NCBI GenBank assembly: GCA_024760905.1 | Contig: CM045737.1 | Span: forward strand, 9,233,107 to 9,297,106 | Origin: Plotosus lineatus | Taxonomy: Eukaryota; Chordata; Actinopteri; Siluriformes; Plotosidae | DNA: 64,000 nucleotides | Direction: 5' to 3' | Part shown: piece by piece, positions 1 to 9,632 of the stretch | Position numbering within the stretch: position 1 is the first letter of the stretch | Layout: every line of letters starts with the position of its first letter | Translations under genes and position numbers: made by a program | Notes under the pieces: generated by a model | Database searches by the model: none | What the model was told of the DNA's origin: nothing | The model's input: only the letters and a program-made list of their open reading frames with translations

Positions 1-292
1 ACCATCAGCGATTCTGTCAATATAACCGTGGATACATATCACATGACGCAGGGTCATATACCAGGGATTTGCATCAAGGAAAGAGATTCCAGTATCTTGG
101 GGTGTTGTTCATCAGCGATATTCGAATGTTGATGAATTGCTGCACCGGTCTGGTAAACAGGGAGCGGCGCTGAAAGTAAAAAAGCTTTCAATGTAGTGAT
201 CTATCTACATTACAACGGTCACCTGTGACATTTATGTTGTCGCGTGATGGTTTTTGAGACTGATTTAGAAATAATTTGTCACAAAAAATTTG
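1..292. other. no recognisable gene
   Basis: I see no coding region, RNA gene or familiar repeat here. The short frames on both strands lack family motifs. The last 12 bases (281-292) are the left target-site duplication of the SINE that follows. Confidence 0.5.
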
Positions 293-635
293 GGGGCAGT
301 GGTGGTCTAGTGGTATAAGGCGCCGGATCGCTGGTCCAAAGGTTAGGGGTTTGCGTCCCACTCTCCACAAGGTTGTCACTGTCCTCCCAGTGCAGCTAAC
401 TGGGTTATCAAAGGCTGGCCATGTCTCTCACTGTCTATGGTGTGAGGCATGGAAAAGAATCATTGCTGACTTTCAACAAGAGTAGCTGCAAAGCCGTCAG
501 CGTGTTTCCGCCCTGCGATGGCCTGGCGACCTGTCCAGAGTGTACTCTGCCCTCGCCCTGAGTTGGCTGGGATGGGCACCAGCCTCCCCGCGACCCTAAT
601 TAGGATGAAGCGGTTACAGAAAATGATGATGATGA
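293..635 (+). mobile_element. tRNA-derived SINE, L2-type tail
   Basis: A tRNA-like head carries an A-box-like TGGTCTAGTGG. The B-box position has drifted to GGGGTTTGCGTCCC. The family body follows (ACTGGGTTATCAAAGG, then the TCTCACTGTCTATGG block). The 3' part reads GACCCTAATTAGGATGAAG, then GGTTACAGAAAATGATGATG, which resembles the 3' end of L2-clade LINEs of fish. A perfect 12-bp duplication ACAAAAAATTTG flanks it at 281-292 and 636-647, so both ends are defined and it arrived by retrotransposition. Non-coding. Confidence 0.85.
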
Positions 636-647
636 ACAAAAAATTTG

Positions 648-948
648 AATGATCACAAATTATCGAGAATATGGCAGAGTCCAGTAAGTCTCAAATGTTC
701 CATGCGGACCTCCCCAACGTCTCACTTTTCCTTGCAAAAATAAATTATTTGGTATTTTTTTTGTGATGAGTTCACGAACCAGGCAACCAAAACATAAAGT
801 CAAGAAAGTTGTGTGGTCAATTTGAGTATGAAATGCCTCAGCCACACATTGCAATTCACGTCAGTAGCTTTTCCGTCACACCTCGAGTGGGATCGTTCCA
901 TTAAGGACCATATAGTGAAGCTAAACGACAGGATCGATCTATGTACAG
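648..948. other. unassigned unique-looking sequence
   Basis: No gene or known repeat recognised. The overlapping frames in this stretch have no family motif. The last eight bases (ATGTACAG) are the left target duplication of the next element. Confidence 0.4.
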
Positions 949-1139
949 CAGGGGGTCTCCCCAACCACCGGCCCGTGGACCGGTACCGGTCCATGGCTCA
1001 ATTGGTACCGGTATGCAGGAGAAATAATTCATTATTTCCGTTTTATTTATTATCTGAATCGGAACGATCTTTATTTTTGAAAAACTTTTATTTTGAAAAA
1101 TGACCGGATTCTCTCGGTTACCTGTCGGTCATTTGAGCG

Positions 1140-1498
1140 TGGGGCAGTGGTGGTCTAGTGGTATAGGGCACTGGATCGCTGGTCCAAAGGTTGAGGGTTC
1201 GAGTCCCACTCTCCACAAGGTTGTCACTGTCCCCCCCAGTGCAGCAAACTGGGTTATCAAAGGCGGGCCATGTCTGTCACTGTCTGTGGTGGGAGGCATG
1301 TAAAAGAACCGTTGCTGACTTTGGTAAAGAGTCGCTGCAAAGTCGTCAGTGTGTTTCTGTCCCTTGCTAAAAAGGGTTGTGACAGGAAGGGCATCCGACG
1401 TTAAAAACCTCTGCCAAATCAAATGTGTGAATCAGATGATTCGCTGTGGTGACTCCCGAGTAAAAAATGGAAAAAGCTGAAAGGAAGACAGACAGACG
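1140..1498 (+). mobile_element. full-length tRNA-derived SINE, RTE-type tail
   Basis: A complete SINE lies inside the hAT element, bounded by a 17-bp perfect duplication TGTCGGTCATTTGAGCG at 1123-1139 and 1499-1515. The head has A box TGGTCTAGTGG and B box GGTTCGAGTCC. The middle is the family body. The 3' end has GGCATCCGACGTTAAAAACC and GTGGTGACTCCCGAG, then a GCTGAAAGGAAGACAGAC tail. That tail resembles the end of the RTE-like LINE in this window (GTGGCGACCCCTGAAGGGAA, then CAGCCGAAAG). Confidence 0.9.
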
Positions 1499-1740
1499 TG
1501 TCGGTCATTTGAGCGCTAAAATGTAGCCCACAAGGGGACGGCACATGAACAGAGGCGAGTTGGACATGTTTAAAACAATACTGGGGATTTTGGGTGAGAC
1601 TGAGCCTGAGCGTTCATTCTCCCAGCTGGTGCACCTTTTTTTTTTTTTTTTTTTTGCTTTTTGTTTTTTCTTAAGAAAAGTTCAAGCTCTAGTTCCCAGC
1701 CAACTTTATTTCAGCTTTTGAAAAATAACATTCATGGAGT

Positions 1741-1835
1741 GCTTATTATTATGATTATGATGATGATGACGATGATGATGATGATGATGATTATTATTAT
1801 TATTATTATTAATAATAATAATAATAATAATAAAC
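1741..1835. repeat. TGA/TTA microsatellite
   Basis: A run of TGA/GAT triplets passes into TTA and then flips to AATAAT, giving a local inverted TTA/TAA tract. A second run of TAA then TTA triplets lies at 2079-2137. The poly-Asn and poly-Ile frames here are artefacts of the triplets. Confidence 0.9.
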
Positions 1836-2078
1836 CCCCGCTGTCCATGGTAAAATTGGCAAGTGTTGACTGGTCTGCGATGATAAAAATATTGGGGACC
1901 CCTGATTTACAGTACAGCAGGTATTGTGGGGTGTTCCTGTTATGCAGTGGTAAATACCTACCAAAGGTAGACCATGGAAGGACAACCAATGAGCTACAAG
2001 AATGTCATGGGTACCCAGGACTTATTGATATCTGTGAGGTGTAAAGGGTTTCTCTAATCGCAGAGACGAGCCTGATAT

Positions 2079-2106
2079 GATAATAATAATAATAATAATA
2101 ATAATA

Positions 2107-2137
<31 letters not shown>
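2079..2137. repeat. TAA/TTA inverted triplet tract
   Basis: About nine TAA units are followed directly by about eleven TTA units, so the stretch can fold on itself. It is a simple-sequence expansion with no coding value. Confidence 0.85.
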
Positions 2138-2138
<1 letters not shown>

Positions 2139-2342
2139 AAAAGTCAGAACACACAGTACATTGCTGCTTGCTGTGTAGTATATGGCTGCCTAACCACACA
2201 CTTTTCAGGTGGTGTTAATGTTATGGCTGATAGGAGTAATTAAACCTAATTGCCTATACACTGTATTGTATAATTGCACTGTACATTTAGATTTATTTAA
2301 GCTTTCATTACAGAGTGAACATGTTACAAGAAAATACATATT

Positions 2343-2655
2343 ATGTGGTGGGAGGTGATAACCTGATGGTAAAGGTGCTAGATCAGTGAGCCCAAGGTTG
2401 TGGGTTCAAGTCCCACCCTCAGCAGGTTGTCACTGTCCCCCGAGTGCAGGTGTCTCTCACTGTCTACGGTGTGAGGTTGATGTAAAAGAACCATTGGTGA
2501 CTTTTGTCAAGAGTAACTGCATATCCGTCAGCGTGTTTCTGCCCTGGGATGGCCTGGTGAGCGGTCCAGAGTACACTCTGCCCATGGCTGAGATGGGTGC
2601 CAGCCTCCCCGTGACCCTAATTAGGATTAAAGCACTTCAGCAAATAAATGAACGA
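2343..2655 (+). mobile_element. diverged tRNA-derived SINE, L2-type tail
   Basis: The head differs from the main family (GTGATAACCTGATGGTAAAGG) but keeps the B-box-like GGGTTCAAGTCCCAC. The shared body follows (GTCACTGTCCCC, then TCTCACTGTCTACGGTG). The tail GTGACCCTAATTAGGATTAA runs into CAGCAAATAAATGAACG. No clean target duplication was found. Confidence 0.7.
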
Positions 2656-2885
2656 TTGACATACGACATGGTGTAATTATATACAGAGGAAATTACCTTG
2701 TGAAAATTGTTTTATTTGAACCTTTGTCCAGTGTGGGGCTTTACAGTGTCTACCAGCAGGGCTGCAGTGACACACTAGTTCATTTTCCTCAGAGGGACAC
2801 GGGTGTGATGAGTGAAATGTACCATCCTAATGCTTCAGAACCAGGATTTGAGAGGCTCAAGATGCACAGATGTTCAGTTAATCCC

Positions 2886-2891
2886 CCCCCC

Positions 2892-2955
<64 letters not shown>
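2886..2955. repeat. CA microsatellite
   Basis: A long CA-dinucleotide run follows a short C-rich stretch. Further simple repeats follow at 3022-3044 (TA) and 3136-3162 (CA). The region 2660-3228 holds no other feature I recognise. Confidence 0.95.
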
Positions 2956-2957
<2 letters not shown>

Positions 2958-3133
2958 TAGTTTTTACACTTTTACAGACTATTATTATTAAAAGATAACA
3001 TGATTTAGTGCAATATTATATCATATATATATATATATATATATAGCAGTAAAACCTCCATAAAATTAACCCCAGAGTCAAGAGATGGTCACTAGCACAC
3101 TAGCACCACCATGAGGCTGTGTAGTGTTTTATC

Positions 3134-3165
<32 letters not shown>

Positions 3166-3228
3166 TATGTAAAAAATTTATGACATCCATTAAATAGTTA
3201 ACTCTTTATTAAGAAATGTTAGTGTAAC

Positions 3229-4616
3229 AATGTTCAACCCTGTTTTTATTTATTTCTGTATAATAAAGTAATCTGATTGTAATTAAACAACACAAATTTA
3301 CATATTTTTACTCATCAAACAAAATATATGAACAACAATGTGTATTTCGATGAAGGAAAAAATTAGGACACATCCCTCCACATATTTTCCCATTTAAAAT
3401 GGATATAATCACACACAGGTGTATCAGAGCAGCAGCACATCGTTACCCAGCAGTTTGAAGAAGGGTGGCGCTATTTAAACCTCTGACATTTAGTTTGGTG
3501 TGTCATTGTCGGTTGAGGTGAGACTGAGCACCATGCTGTGATCGAAAAACATCAGCCATTCCACCATCTGGAAAATTGTTTCAAATTGGAGGACGTTCAA
3601 AACAATTGCCACCATGCCCTGGTCAGGGCCGTCCATGCAAGTTCACCCCAGAGCGGAACACATGATGCTAAAAGAAGTCATCAAAAATCGTAAACTATCA
3701 CTATGGGAGATGCAGCAGGCTCTGGCTACTGTTGTGTGAAAGCGCAGGACTCGGCTATCAGAAATTGACGACTCAAGTTTGGTCTTCATGGGACGTGTGC
3801 AAGAGGAAAGCTTCACTCTCTAAAAAGAACGTTAAGATCAGACTGAAGTTTGCTAGAGAGAACAGAGACCAAGTCCAGGCCTTCTGGAATAATGTTCTCT
3901 GGACAGATGAGTCTAAAAATGAATTATTTGGACACCAGAACAGTGGATGTGTTTGGCGTAAACCAAATACAGCATTCCAGGGGAAGAACCTCATACCAAC
4001 CGTTAAGCATGGAGGTGGAAGTGTTATTGGTTTTGGGATGCTTTGCTGCAGCAGGACGAGTTCAGATCACCATCATAGAACCCACCATGACTTCTACTGT
4101 GTGTCAGAGGAAGCTTGAAGAACATGTGACACCAGGTGTAAAAAAATTAAAGCTGAAAGAGAACTGGACACAGCAACATGACACTGACCAAAACAGACAA
4201 GTAAATCCACCAAGGACTGGCTGGAAACTAAGTGGAGAGTCCTGGAATGGCCCAGTCCAAGTCCGGATCTTAATCCCATTAAATTGCAGTGGGGTGACCG
4301 GGAAGTTTGCTGTGCATGCAAGAAACCCTTCAAACATATCACAGCTGAAAGAATTCTGAACCTTTCCTCATATCAATGGCAAAGACTGGTAGATGGCTAC
4401 AAGAAGCATCTCCACTGAAGTTATTTCGGCCAAAGGAGGCATCACGAGTTATTAGCAGTAGGGTGTTGTACTGTATTTTTTTCCCCTCCATTGAAGTAAC
4501 AATGAGTTGTTCATGTCTTTTGTTTGATGAGAAAAAAAACATGTTAATTCTTGTTGTTTAATTACAATTAAATCACTTTTTTTTTTTTTCCAGAAATAAA
4601 TATAAACAAGATTGTG
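3229..4616 (+). mobile_element. decayed Tc1-like transposon
   Basis: Long imperfect inverted repeats flank a broken transposase. The left arm (about 3229-3365) contains GTAATTAAACAAC and CTCATCAAACAAAA. The right arm (about 4480-4616) contains the reverse complements GTTGTTTAATTAC and TTTTGTTTGATGAG. The total length, about 1.39 kb, suits Tc1 elements. Exact tips and the TA target duplication are unclear because the ends have drifted. Confidence 0.8.
3600..4362 (+). pseudogene. Tc1-like transposase remnant
   Basis: Translated pieces in two frames match a Tc1/mariner DD34E transposase: a helix-turn-helix region, then a KIRLKFARENRD block, then LWTDESK with the first catalytic Asp, then CVWRKPNTAFQ and the KHGGGSVIGFGM block. 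After about 4040 the reading frame shifts, and the C-terminal half (PSPSPDLNPIE-type region) survives only in another frame with substitutions. The second catalytic Asp motif cannot be recognised. It cannot make an active enzyme. Confidence 0.8.
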
Positions 4617-4889
4617 TGTGTGTGTATCACAGGCAGTTCTCGACTTTCGATGTTTTGACTTTACGAAACCACTAAATATACTCCAGTGCTATGTGGTCAT
4701 CAGCATCTTCCATTTTGTCTCGAGGCACGTCATAGTGTAGACTGTCTGTGTTTGTGCTCAGCATTTCACTACCAAGAACTTAGCTGAGGCTTTTTCTCTT
4801 CGAGAACAGCGATGACACGGTTCGAGGCAGAGCACCCCAATATGGAATGATTCTGGAAAGTTTCAAGGGGGGGAATGGATAGCGTACGG

Positions 4890-5219
4890 CAGGGATCACC
4901 AACGTGGTGCCCGTGGGCACCAGGTAGCCCGCAAGGACACTATAAGTTGCCCGCGGACCTGTTCACTGCTAGTTTTAGGACAGGCCCACAGCTCCATAGC
5001 GCCACTCTCCATTGAGCTGCATCTAATTTTTTTGAATATATTTTAAATCAAATCAATATCTTCACATAGATAAATATCATTAATTATTAATGATAACATA
5101 TAATTAAAGGTAAATTGAGCAAATTTGTAATTTCAGAGGTGTGTTTTGACCTGGTAGCCCTTCGCATTAATTGGTACCCAAGAAGTAGCTCTCGGTTTCA
5201 AAAAGGTCGGTGACCCCTG
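4890..5219. mobile_element. hAT-type MITE with perfect target duplication
   Basis: A 330-bp element begins CAGGGATCACCAAC and ends GGTCGGTGACCCCTG, imperfect inverted repeats of hAT type. It is flanked by a perfect 8-bp duplication GCGTACGG at 4882-4889 and 5220-5227. It has no open frame of note and depends on a transposase made elsewhere. Confidence 0.9.
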
Positions 5220-5320
5220 GCGTACGGTAATACCGTGAGATCTTTTGAGGAAAACCGGACAATTTACTTGGACAAAAACAACCATAACATTGATAAACTA
5301 CATGTATCGAACAAACCAGT

Positions 5321-5676
5321 GGAAGGAAGGGGGCAGTGGTGGTCTAGTGGTATAGGGCGCTGGATCACTGATCCAAAGGTTGGGGGTTCGAGTCCCACTC
5401 TCCACAAGATTGTCACTGTCCCCCCCAAGTGCAGCGAACTGGGTTATCAAAGGTGGGCCATGTCTGTCACTGTCTATGGTGTGAGGCATGTAAAAGAACC
5501 ATTGCTGACTTTCGTAAAGAGGAGCTGCAAAGTCGTCAGCGTGTTTCTGTCCCTCGCGAAAAAGGGTTGTGACAGGAAGGGCATCCGACGTTAAAAACCT
5601 GTGTGAATCAGATGATTCGCTGTGGTGGCGACTCCCGAGTAAAAGGGAAAAAGCCAAAAGGAAGACAGACAGACAT
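5321..5676 (+). mobile_element. tRNA-derived SINE, RTE-type tail
   Basis: A complete family member has head, B box GGTTCGAGTCC, body, CATCCGACGTTAAAAACC, GGCGACTCCCGAG and a GACAGACAGAC tail. The flanks ACATGTATCGAACAAACCAG (from 5300) and ACATGTATCAAATAAACCAG (from 5677) are a target duplication of about 20 bp. The related sequences at 7855 and 15735 lack the insertion and serve as empty sites. Confidence 0.85.
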
Positions 5677-5779
5677 ACATGTATCAAATAAACCAGTAGC
5701 TAGATCCGGATTCATGTTTGCGAAAGAGGTCAGCAATTTGTTCACACTATATATGATATTACATAATATACTAGTAACT

Positions 5780-5925
5780 ACACCCTGGAGGGATTCTGTC
5801 TCCCGCTTAGTCTTGGTGATCCCTCGGAAGAGCTGGAGGAAGTGGCTGGGGAGAAGGATATCGAGACCTCATTGCTTCGGCTGCTGCCCCTGCGATTCGA
5901 CGCCGGATTAAGCAGATGAAGATAA
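5780..5925 (+). mobile_element. L2-like LINE 3' end
   Basis: The sequence runs GGAAGAGCTGGAGGAAGTGG, then CTGCTGCCCCTGCGATTCGA, then CCGGATTAAGCAGATGAAGA. It is the terminal part of a fish LINE of L2/Maui type seen again at 8285-8430, 16164-16310 and 50060-50515. It is 5'-truncated and not coding. Confidence 0.65.
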
Positions 5926-5962
5926 ATAAAGTAATAAAGTCAGCTGATGTGCAGCTCGGGCG

Positions 5963-6463
5963 GTGGTACAGGTCTAGTGGTATAGGGCACTAGATCGCTG
6001 ATCCAAAGGTTGGAGGTTCGAGTCCTGCAAACCCTCTGTTTGCTATCAATACGCCTTCGAGAACTGCCCGAACATGTGAAGACTCACACACACACACACA
6101 CAATTTCGGTTTCAAGACCGCCCGCTTTATTAACGGTTCCGTACATAAATGAACTCCGGCTTCGACCGAAACTAAACGTTCCGTTCATAACGACACGACA
6201 AGTCCCACTCCCACAAGTGGCATCCCCCCATACAGCGAACTGGGTTATCAAAGGCTGGTCATGGATCTCACTGTTTATGGTGTGAGGTTCACGTAAAAGA
6301 ACCATTTCTGACTTTCTGTAAAGCCTTCAGCGTGTTTCCGCCCTGTGATGGCCAGGTGAACTGTTCAGAGTGTACTCTGCCCTTGCCCGAACTTGGCTAG
6401 AATGGGCGCCAGCCTCCCTGCGACCCTAATTAGGATTAAGTGTTTATAGAAAATGATGATGTG
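5963..6463 (+). mobile_element. SINE split by an insertion
   Basis: The head (GGTCTAGTGGTATAGGGC, GGTTCGAGTCCTG) stops near 6027. The family body resumes near 6205 (ACTCCCACAAGTGGCATCCC, ACTGGGTTATCAAAGG) and ends with GCGACCCTAATTAGGATTAA. The intervening 175 bp of unrelated sequence with a short CA run separates the two halves. Confidence 0.7.
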
Positions 6464-6572
6464 CAGGTGGATGGATAGTCGAGGTTAACTAGCATTAGCA
6501 TGTTTATTAGCATGTTCATTATATTAGCATATAATATAATATAGTATAATATAATATAACATAGCATAACAT

Positions 6573-6925
6573 AAGTGGGGCAGTGGTGGTCTAGTGGTCG
6601 AGGGCGCAGGCTCGCTGATCCTAAGGTTGGGGGTTCGAGTCTCCACAGGGTTGTCACTGTCCCCGTCCCCCCAGTGCAGCTAACTGGGTTATCAAAGGCG
6701 GGCCATTGTCTCTCACTGTCTATGGTGAAAGGTTCCTGTAAAAGAACCATTGCTGGCTTTCGTAAATAGTAGCTGCAAAACCATCAGCGCGTTTCTGTCC
6801 CTCGCTAAAGGGTTGTGACAGGAAGGACATCCGACCGAAAAACCGACGAACCAAATCAAACGTGCGAATCACGTGATTCACTGGGGCGAGTCTCGAGAAC
6901 GGGAAAAAAAGCCGAAACGAAGAAT
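6573..6925 (+). mobile_element. tRNA-derived SINE, RTE-type tail
   Basis: The sequence has an A-box-like TGGTCTAGTGG, B box GGTTCGAGTC, the body, GACAGGAAGGACATCCGACC, and a GGGGCGAGTCTCGAG to GCCGAAACGAAG tail. It is preceded by an AT-rich TATAATATAA stretch (6520-6570). Confidence 0.8.
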
Positions 6926-7369
6926 ATAATATAATTTCATGTAATCTATTTTGGGCTGCTCTTCGTCAAAATTTCACAGAAAGGATGTATAAAGTTTAAA
7001 ATCTGATTGTTGATGTGTGTGTTTTGTGGTAATAAGGTCAGATGACCTTATGTGCAGGTGGATGGATCGAGCTAAGCTAGCGTTAGCATGTTAGCATGTT
7101 CGGGGACATTGCAGCACTGAACTCGGATTTTCAGCCTCGACAAACACCTCGACACTCAAACACAACATCAACATGTATTTTAAGAAGAGTTTATTAAAGG
7201 TACTTTGGGGAATTTTTGAAGTAAACATCAACCTGAGCGTTTGATAAAAGACAGGACTGAGAGTGAAAGTCCATTTGCTGTGGGCCTTATTGAAGGGCAG
7301 CATTACAAACCCAGGCCTGCGCCCTTCATCCGGGCACTCGCCTAAATTTTGATTTCCTGTATTAATTCC

Positions 7370-7640
7370 TCAAAGGAAAGATTTTCTCTGCAGTTATCAC
7401 ATCCAAAGTGAACACAGACACCCACAAGGAGCAGTGAGCTGCCACACACATTGGGGTACCCGGATGGCAGTTGGGGATTAGGTGCCTTGGTCAAGGGCAC
7501 TTCAGCCCTGGATGTGGAAAAAGGGGAGGAGCTGCTCACTCCCCCACCCCACATGTTTCGTGCCTCATCGGGAATCCAACCAATGACTGTTTCGTCTCAA
7601 AGCCGCTTCTCAAACCAATAGGCGACAACTGTCCCTGAAT
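7370..7640 (-). mobile_element. second tRNA-derived SINE family
   Basis: Read on the minus strand there is a tRNA-like head (GCCTATTGGTTTGAGAAGCG, then GGTTGGATTCCCG), followed by the body around AAGTGCCCTTGACCAAGGCA. This head and body are common in teleost genomes. The sister copy is at 15250-15520, and related fragments lie at 13145-13305 and 19235-19395. Confidence 0.65.
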
Positions 7641-7934
7641 ATGATTCAATTATATTATTTCCCCTAAATATGATTACATTTGATTATATATTATGAAGTG
7701 CACTTTTGCACTCTATCTAAAACAATGTGAGGTTTCGTATTCAGCCCAGCAGGTATCAGTTTAAATAAATAAATAAAATAAAATCATAACTCAATTTACA
7801 ACATATGAAAATGAGGCAAATTATACAAAAACAACCATAATATTGATAAACTACATGTATTGAGCGAGGCAGTCGCTGGATCCGGATTCATATTTGCGAA
7901 AGAGCACAACAATGTGTTCACACTATATATGATA

Positions 7935-8268
7935 TAGAGAGATTTCCTTTCAGCTTGTTTCCCTTTATCAGGGGTCGCCATAGCAAATGATTCACGTTTG
8001 ATTTGACGGAAGTTTTTACATCAGATGCCCTTCCTGACACAATTCTGTAACAAGGGACAGAAACACGCTGACAGCTTTGCAGCTCCTCTTTACGAAAGTC
8101 AGCAATGGGTCTTTTACATGGCACTCACCAGAGACAGTGAGAGACATGGCCCACCTTTGATAACCCAGTTAACTGCACTTGGGCAGTGACAACCTTGTGG
8201 GGACTCGAACCCCCAACTTTAGGATCAGCAATCCAGCACCCTATACCACTGGACCACCACTGCCACAC
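7935..8268 (-). mobile_element. tRNA-derived SINE, RTE-type tail (minus)
   Basis: The reverse-oriented family member has its head at 8265 (complement of CCACTGCC, B box as GGGACTCGAACCCCC on plus). Its tail lies at 7935-7990 with CAGGGGTCGCCATAGCAAAT on plus. The sister copy is at 15815-16148. Both interrupt sequence that is continuous at 5700-5790. Confidence 0.8.
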
Positions 8269-8272
8269 ACAC

Positions 8273-8430
8273 ACTAGAGGGATTATGTCTCTTGGCTGGT
8301 CTGGGAATGCCTCAGTGTCCTCTCGGAAGAGCTGGAGGAAGTGGCTTGGAGAGGGATGTCTCGACCTCGCTGCTTCGGCTGCAGCCCCTGCGATTCGACC
8401 CCGGATTAAGCCGGAAAAGATGAAGATGAA
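8273..8430 (+). mobile_element. L2-like LINE 3' end
   Basis: Matches the segment at 5780-5925: TCTCTTGGCTGGTCTGGGAA, GGAAGAGCTGGAGGAAGTGG, then CGACCCCGGATTAAGC. The sister copy is at 16152-16310. Non-coding fragment. Confidence 0.65.
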
Positions 8431-8449
8431 GATAAAAAATTATAGAATA

Positions 8450-8910
8450 AATATGGGGGCAGTACGTTTGCACATTTGTTTGCGATTGTTTGCTTTGGGT
8501 GTCTCTCTGTGGAGTTTCTATGTTCTCTTTGGGCTTGTGGAGGTTTCCTCTGGGTAAATCAGTTTTCTCCAACAGTCAGAAGACATGTGCATTAGGATAA
8601 TTGACTGCTGCAAATTTCCCCAAAGGTGTGAATGTTTGTGTGTGTGTTGCCCTGTGATGTTCTGGGAAACAGTTCTGTTTGTGCCCCAATTTTGCCAAGT
8701 GGTACATTTAAATTTATGGTATTTGGCAGACCCCCTGAACCAGTGCGATTTGCATTGATCATTTTAATACAACTAAACAACTGAAAGTGAAAGTGAAAGG
8801 CCTTGCTCAAGGAGCCAACAGTGATAGTTTGGTGATACTGGAGCTTGACCCACCAGCCTTCTGATCAGTAATCCAGAGCCCGAACCACTGAGAGATCACT
8901 GCTCCAGCCT
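8450..8910. repeat. old interspersed fish repeats
   Basis: The stretch contains the widespread teleost motif series GTGGAGTTTCTATGTTCTC, GGTTTCCTCTGGGTAA, AAGACATGTGCATTAGG (a decayed LINE/SINE segment). It is followed by a minus-strand tRNA-like SINE piece near 8800-8905 (CCTTGCTCAAGGAGCCAACA). Sister sequence lies at 16330-16790. No gene seen between here and 9269. Confidence 0.55.
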
Positions 8911-9268
8911 TCCCTGTCACACAAGCCAAATTTGCATTTCAGCAAATGATTGATCCAAAAATAAATAAATAAACAAATAAAGAAATAAAAAATCCACCTT
9001 AATGATTATTTAAGATTAGATTGTGAAAGCAAATAAGAAATCTTTCTGGCTTTAAAACAGGAGGACTCTGAAGGGTTAATGTTTAATCACTAACGTTATT
9101 GCGATAATGATGTTTGTGTCACAAGGCCAACTTTTATTCCTTTTATTTCTGCATTTCCGAACAGTGGAAAACAGAATACGGCGGAGATTCACTATCTGTA
9201 AAGTATCATCTACCAAAGTGTATTTAGAAGATCTGAAAGACATTGTTTAATTTTTCCACATTCATGTC

Positions 9269-9274
9269 TTTATT
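9269..9274 (-). terminator. polyadenylation signal of proline-rich gene, copy 1
   Basis: AATAAA on the minus strand, about 360 bases after the stop codon at 9633. The intervening sequence has no open frame and is conserved in the sister copy (signal at 17139-17144), as expected of a 3' UTR. Confidence 0.55.
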
Positions 9275-9632
9275 TACATCATGACCCTCATAAAAAACAG
9301 CGATATAAATATAAAAAAGAAATTCAAATTCATCACGTCACAAAAATAAACACTTGTGCTACAATTATACATCAGAAAGATATGGTAGCATGAAGAAAAC
9401 CTGCCACGATGGACAACAATCAGAGTACTGTAATTGCGATTGTAATGAATATTACAGTAATTAAATTCACAAAATACGAGAAAGATGCGATTTTAAAAAC
9501 AGCAGGAAACGTAGCACATTATTTGAGAATAAAATCTTGAGAGGGACAGTGTAGGTCATGGCAACATTTTCTTGCTTCATCCGAAAGTCAATAAGACCAG
9601 ATAAACTATCTCAGCTTTGTCTATCTTCATCA

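Larger units (their letters stand above)
949..1904. mobile_element. non-autonomous hAT element carrying a nested SINE
   Basis: The left end begins CAGGGGGTCTCCCCAACC and the right end is TTGGGGACCCCTG, an imperfect terminal inverted repeat of the hAT CAGGGGTCCCCAACC type. The flanking octamers ATGTACAG (941-948) and ATTTACAG (1905-1912) match at 7 of 8 positions, as expected for an 8-bp hAT target duplication. No transposase frame is present. About 375 bp of the interior is a later SINE plus its target duplication, and a TGA/TTA microsatellite lies near the right end. Confidence 0.75.
5260..5950. repeat. old partial copy of the 7-20 kb duplicon
   Basis: Pieces of this stretch (CATTGATAAACTACATGTAT, TCCGGATTCATGTTTGCG, CACACTATATATGATAT, then the L2 LINE end) occur in the same order at 7827-8430 and 15707-16310. 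It is therefore a third, more diverged and truncated copy of part of that block, with a private SINE inserted. Confidence 0.65.

Noticed and set aside
7091..7303. 70-residue minus frame conserved at 14971-15183
   Set aside because: Similarity is explained by the recent duplication of the whole block; no motif, no splice context, flanked by repeat sequence.
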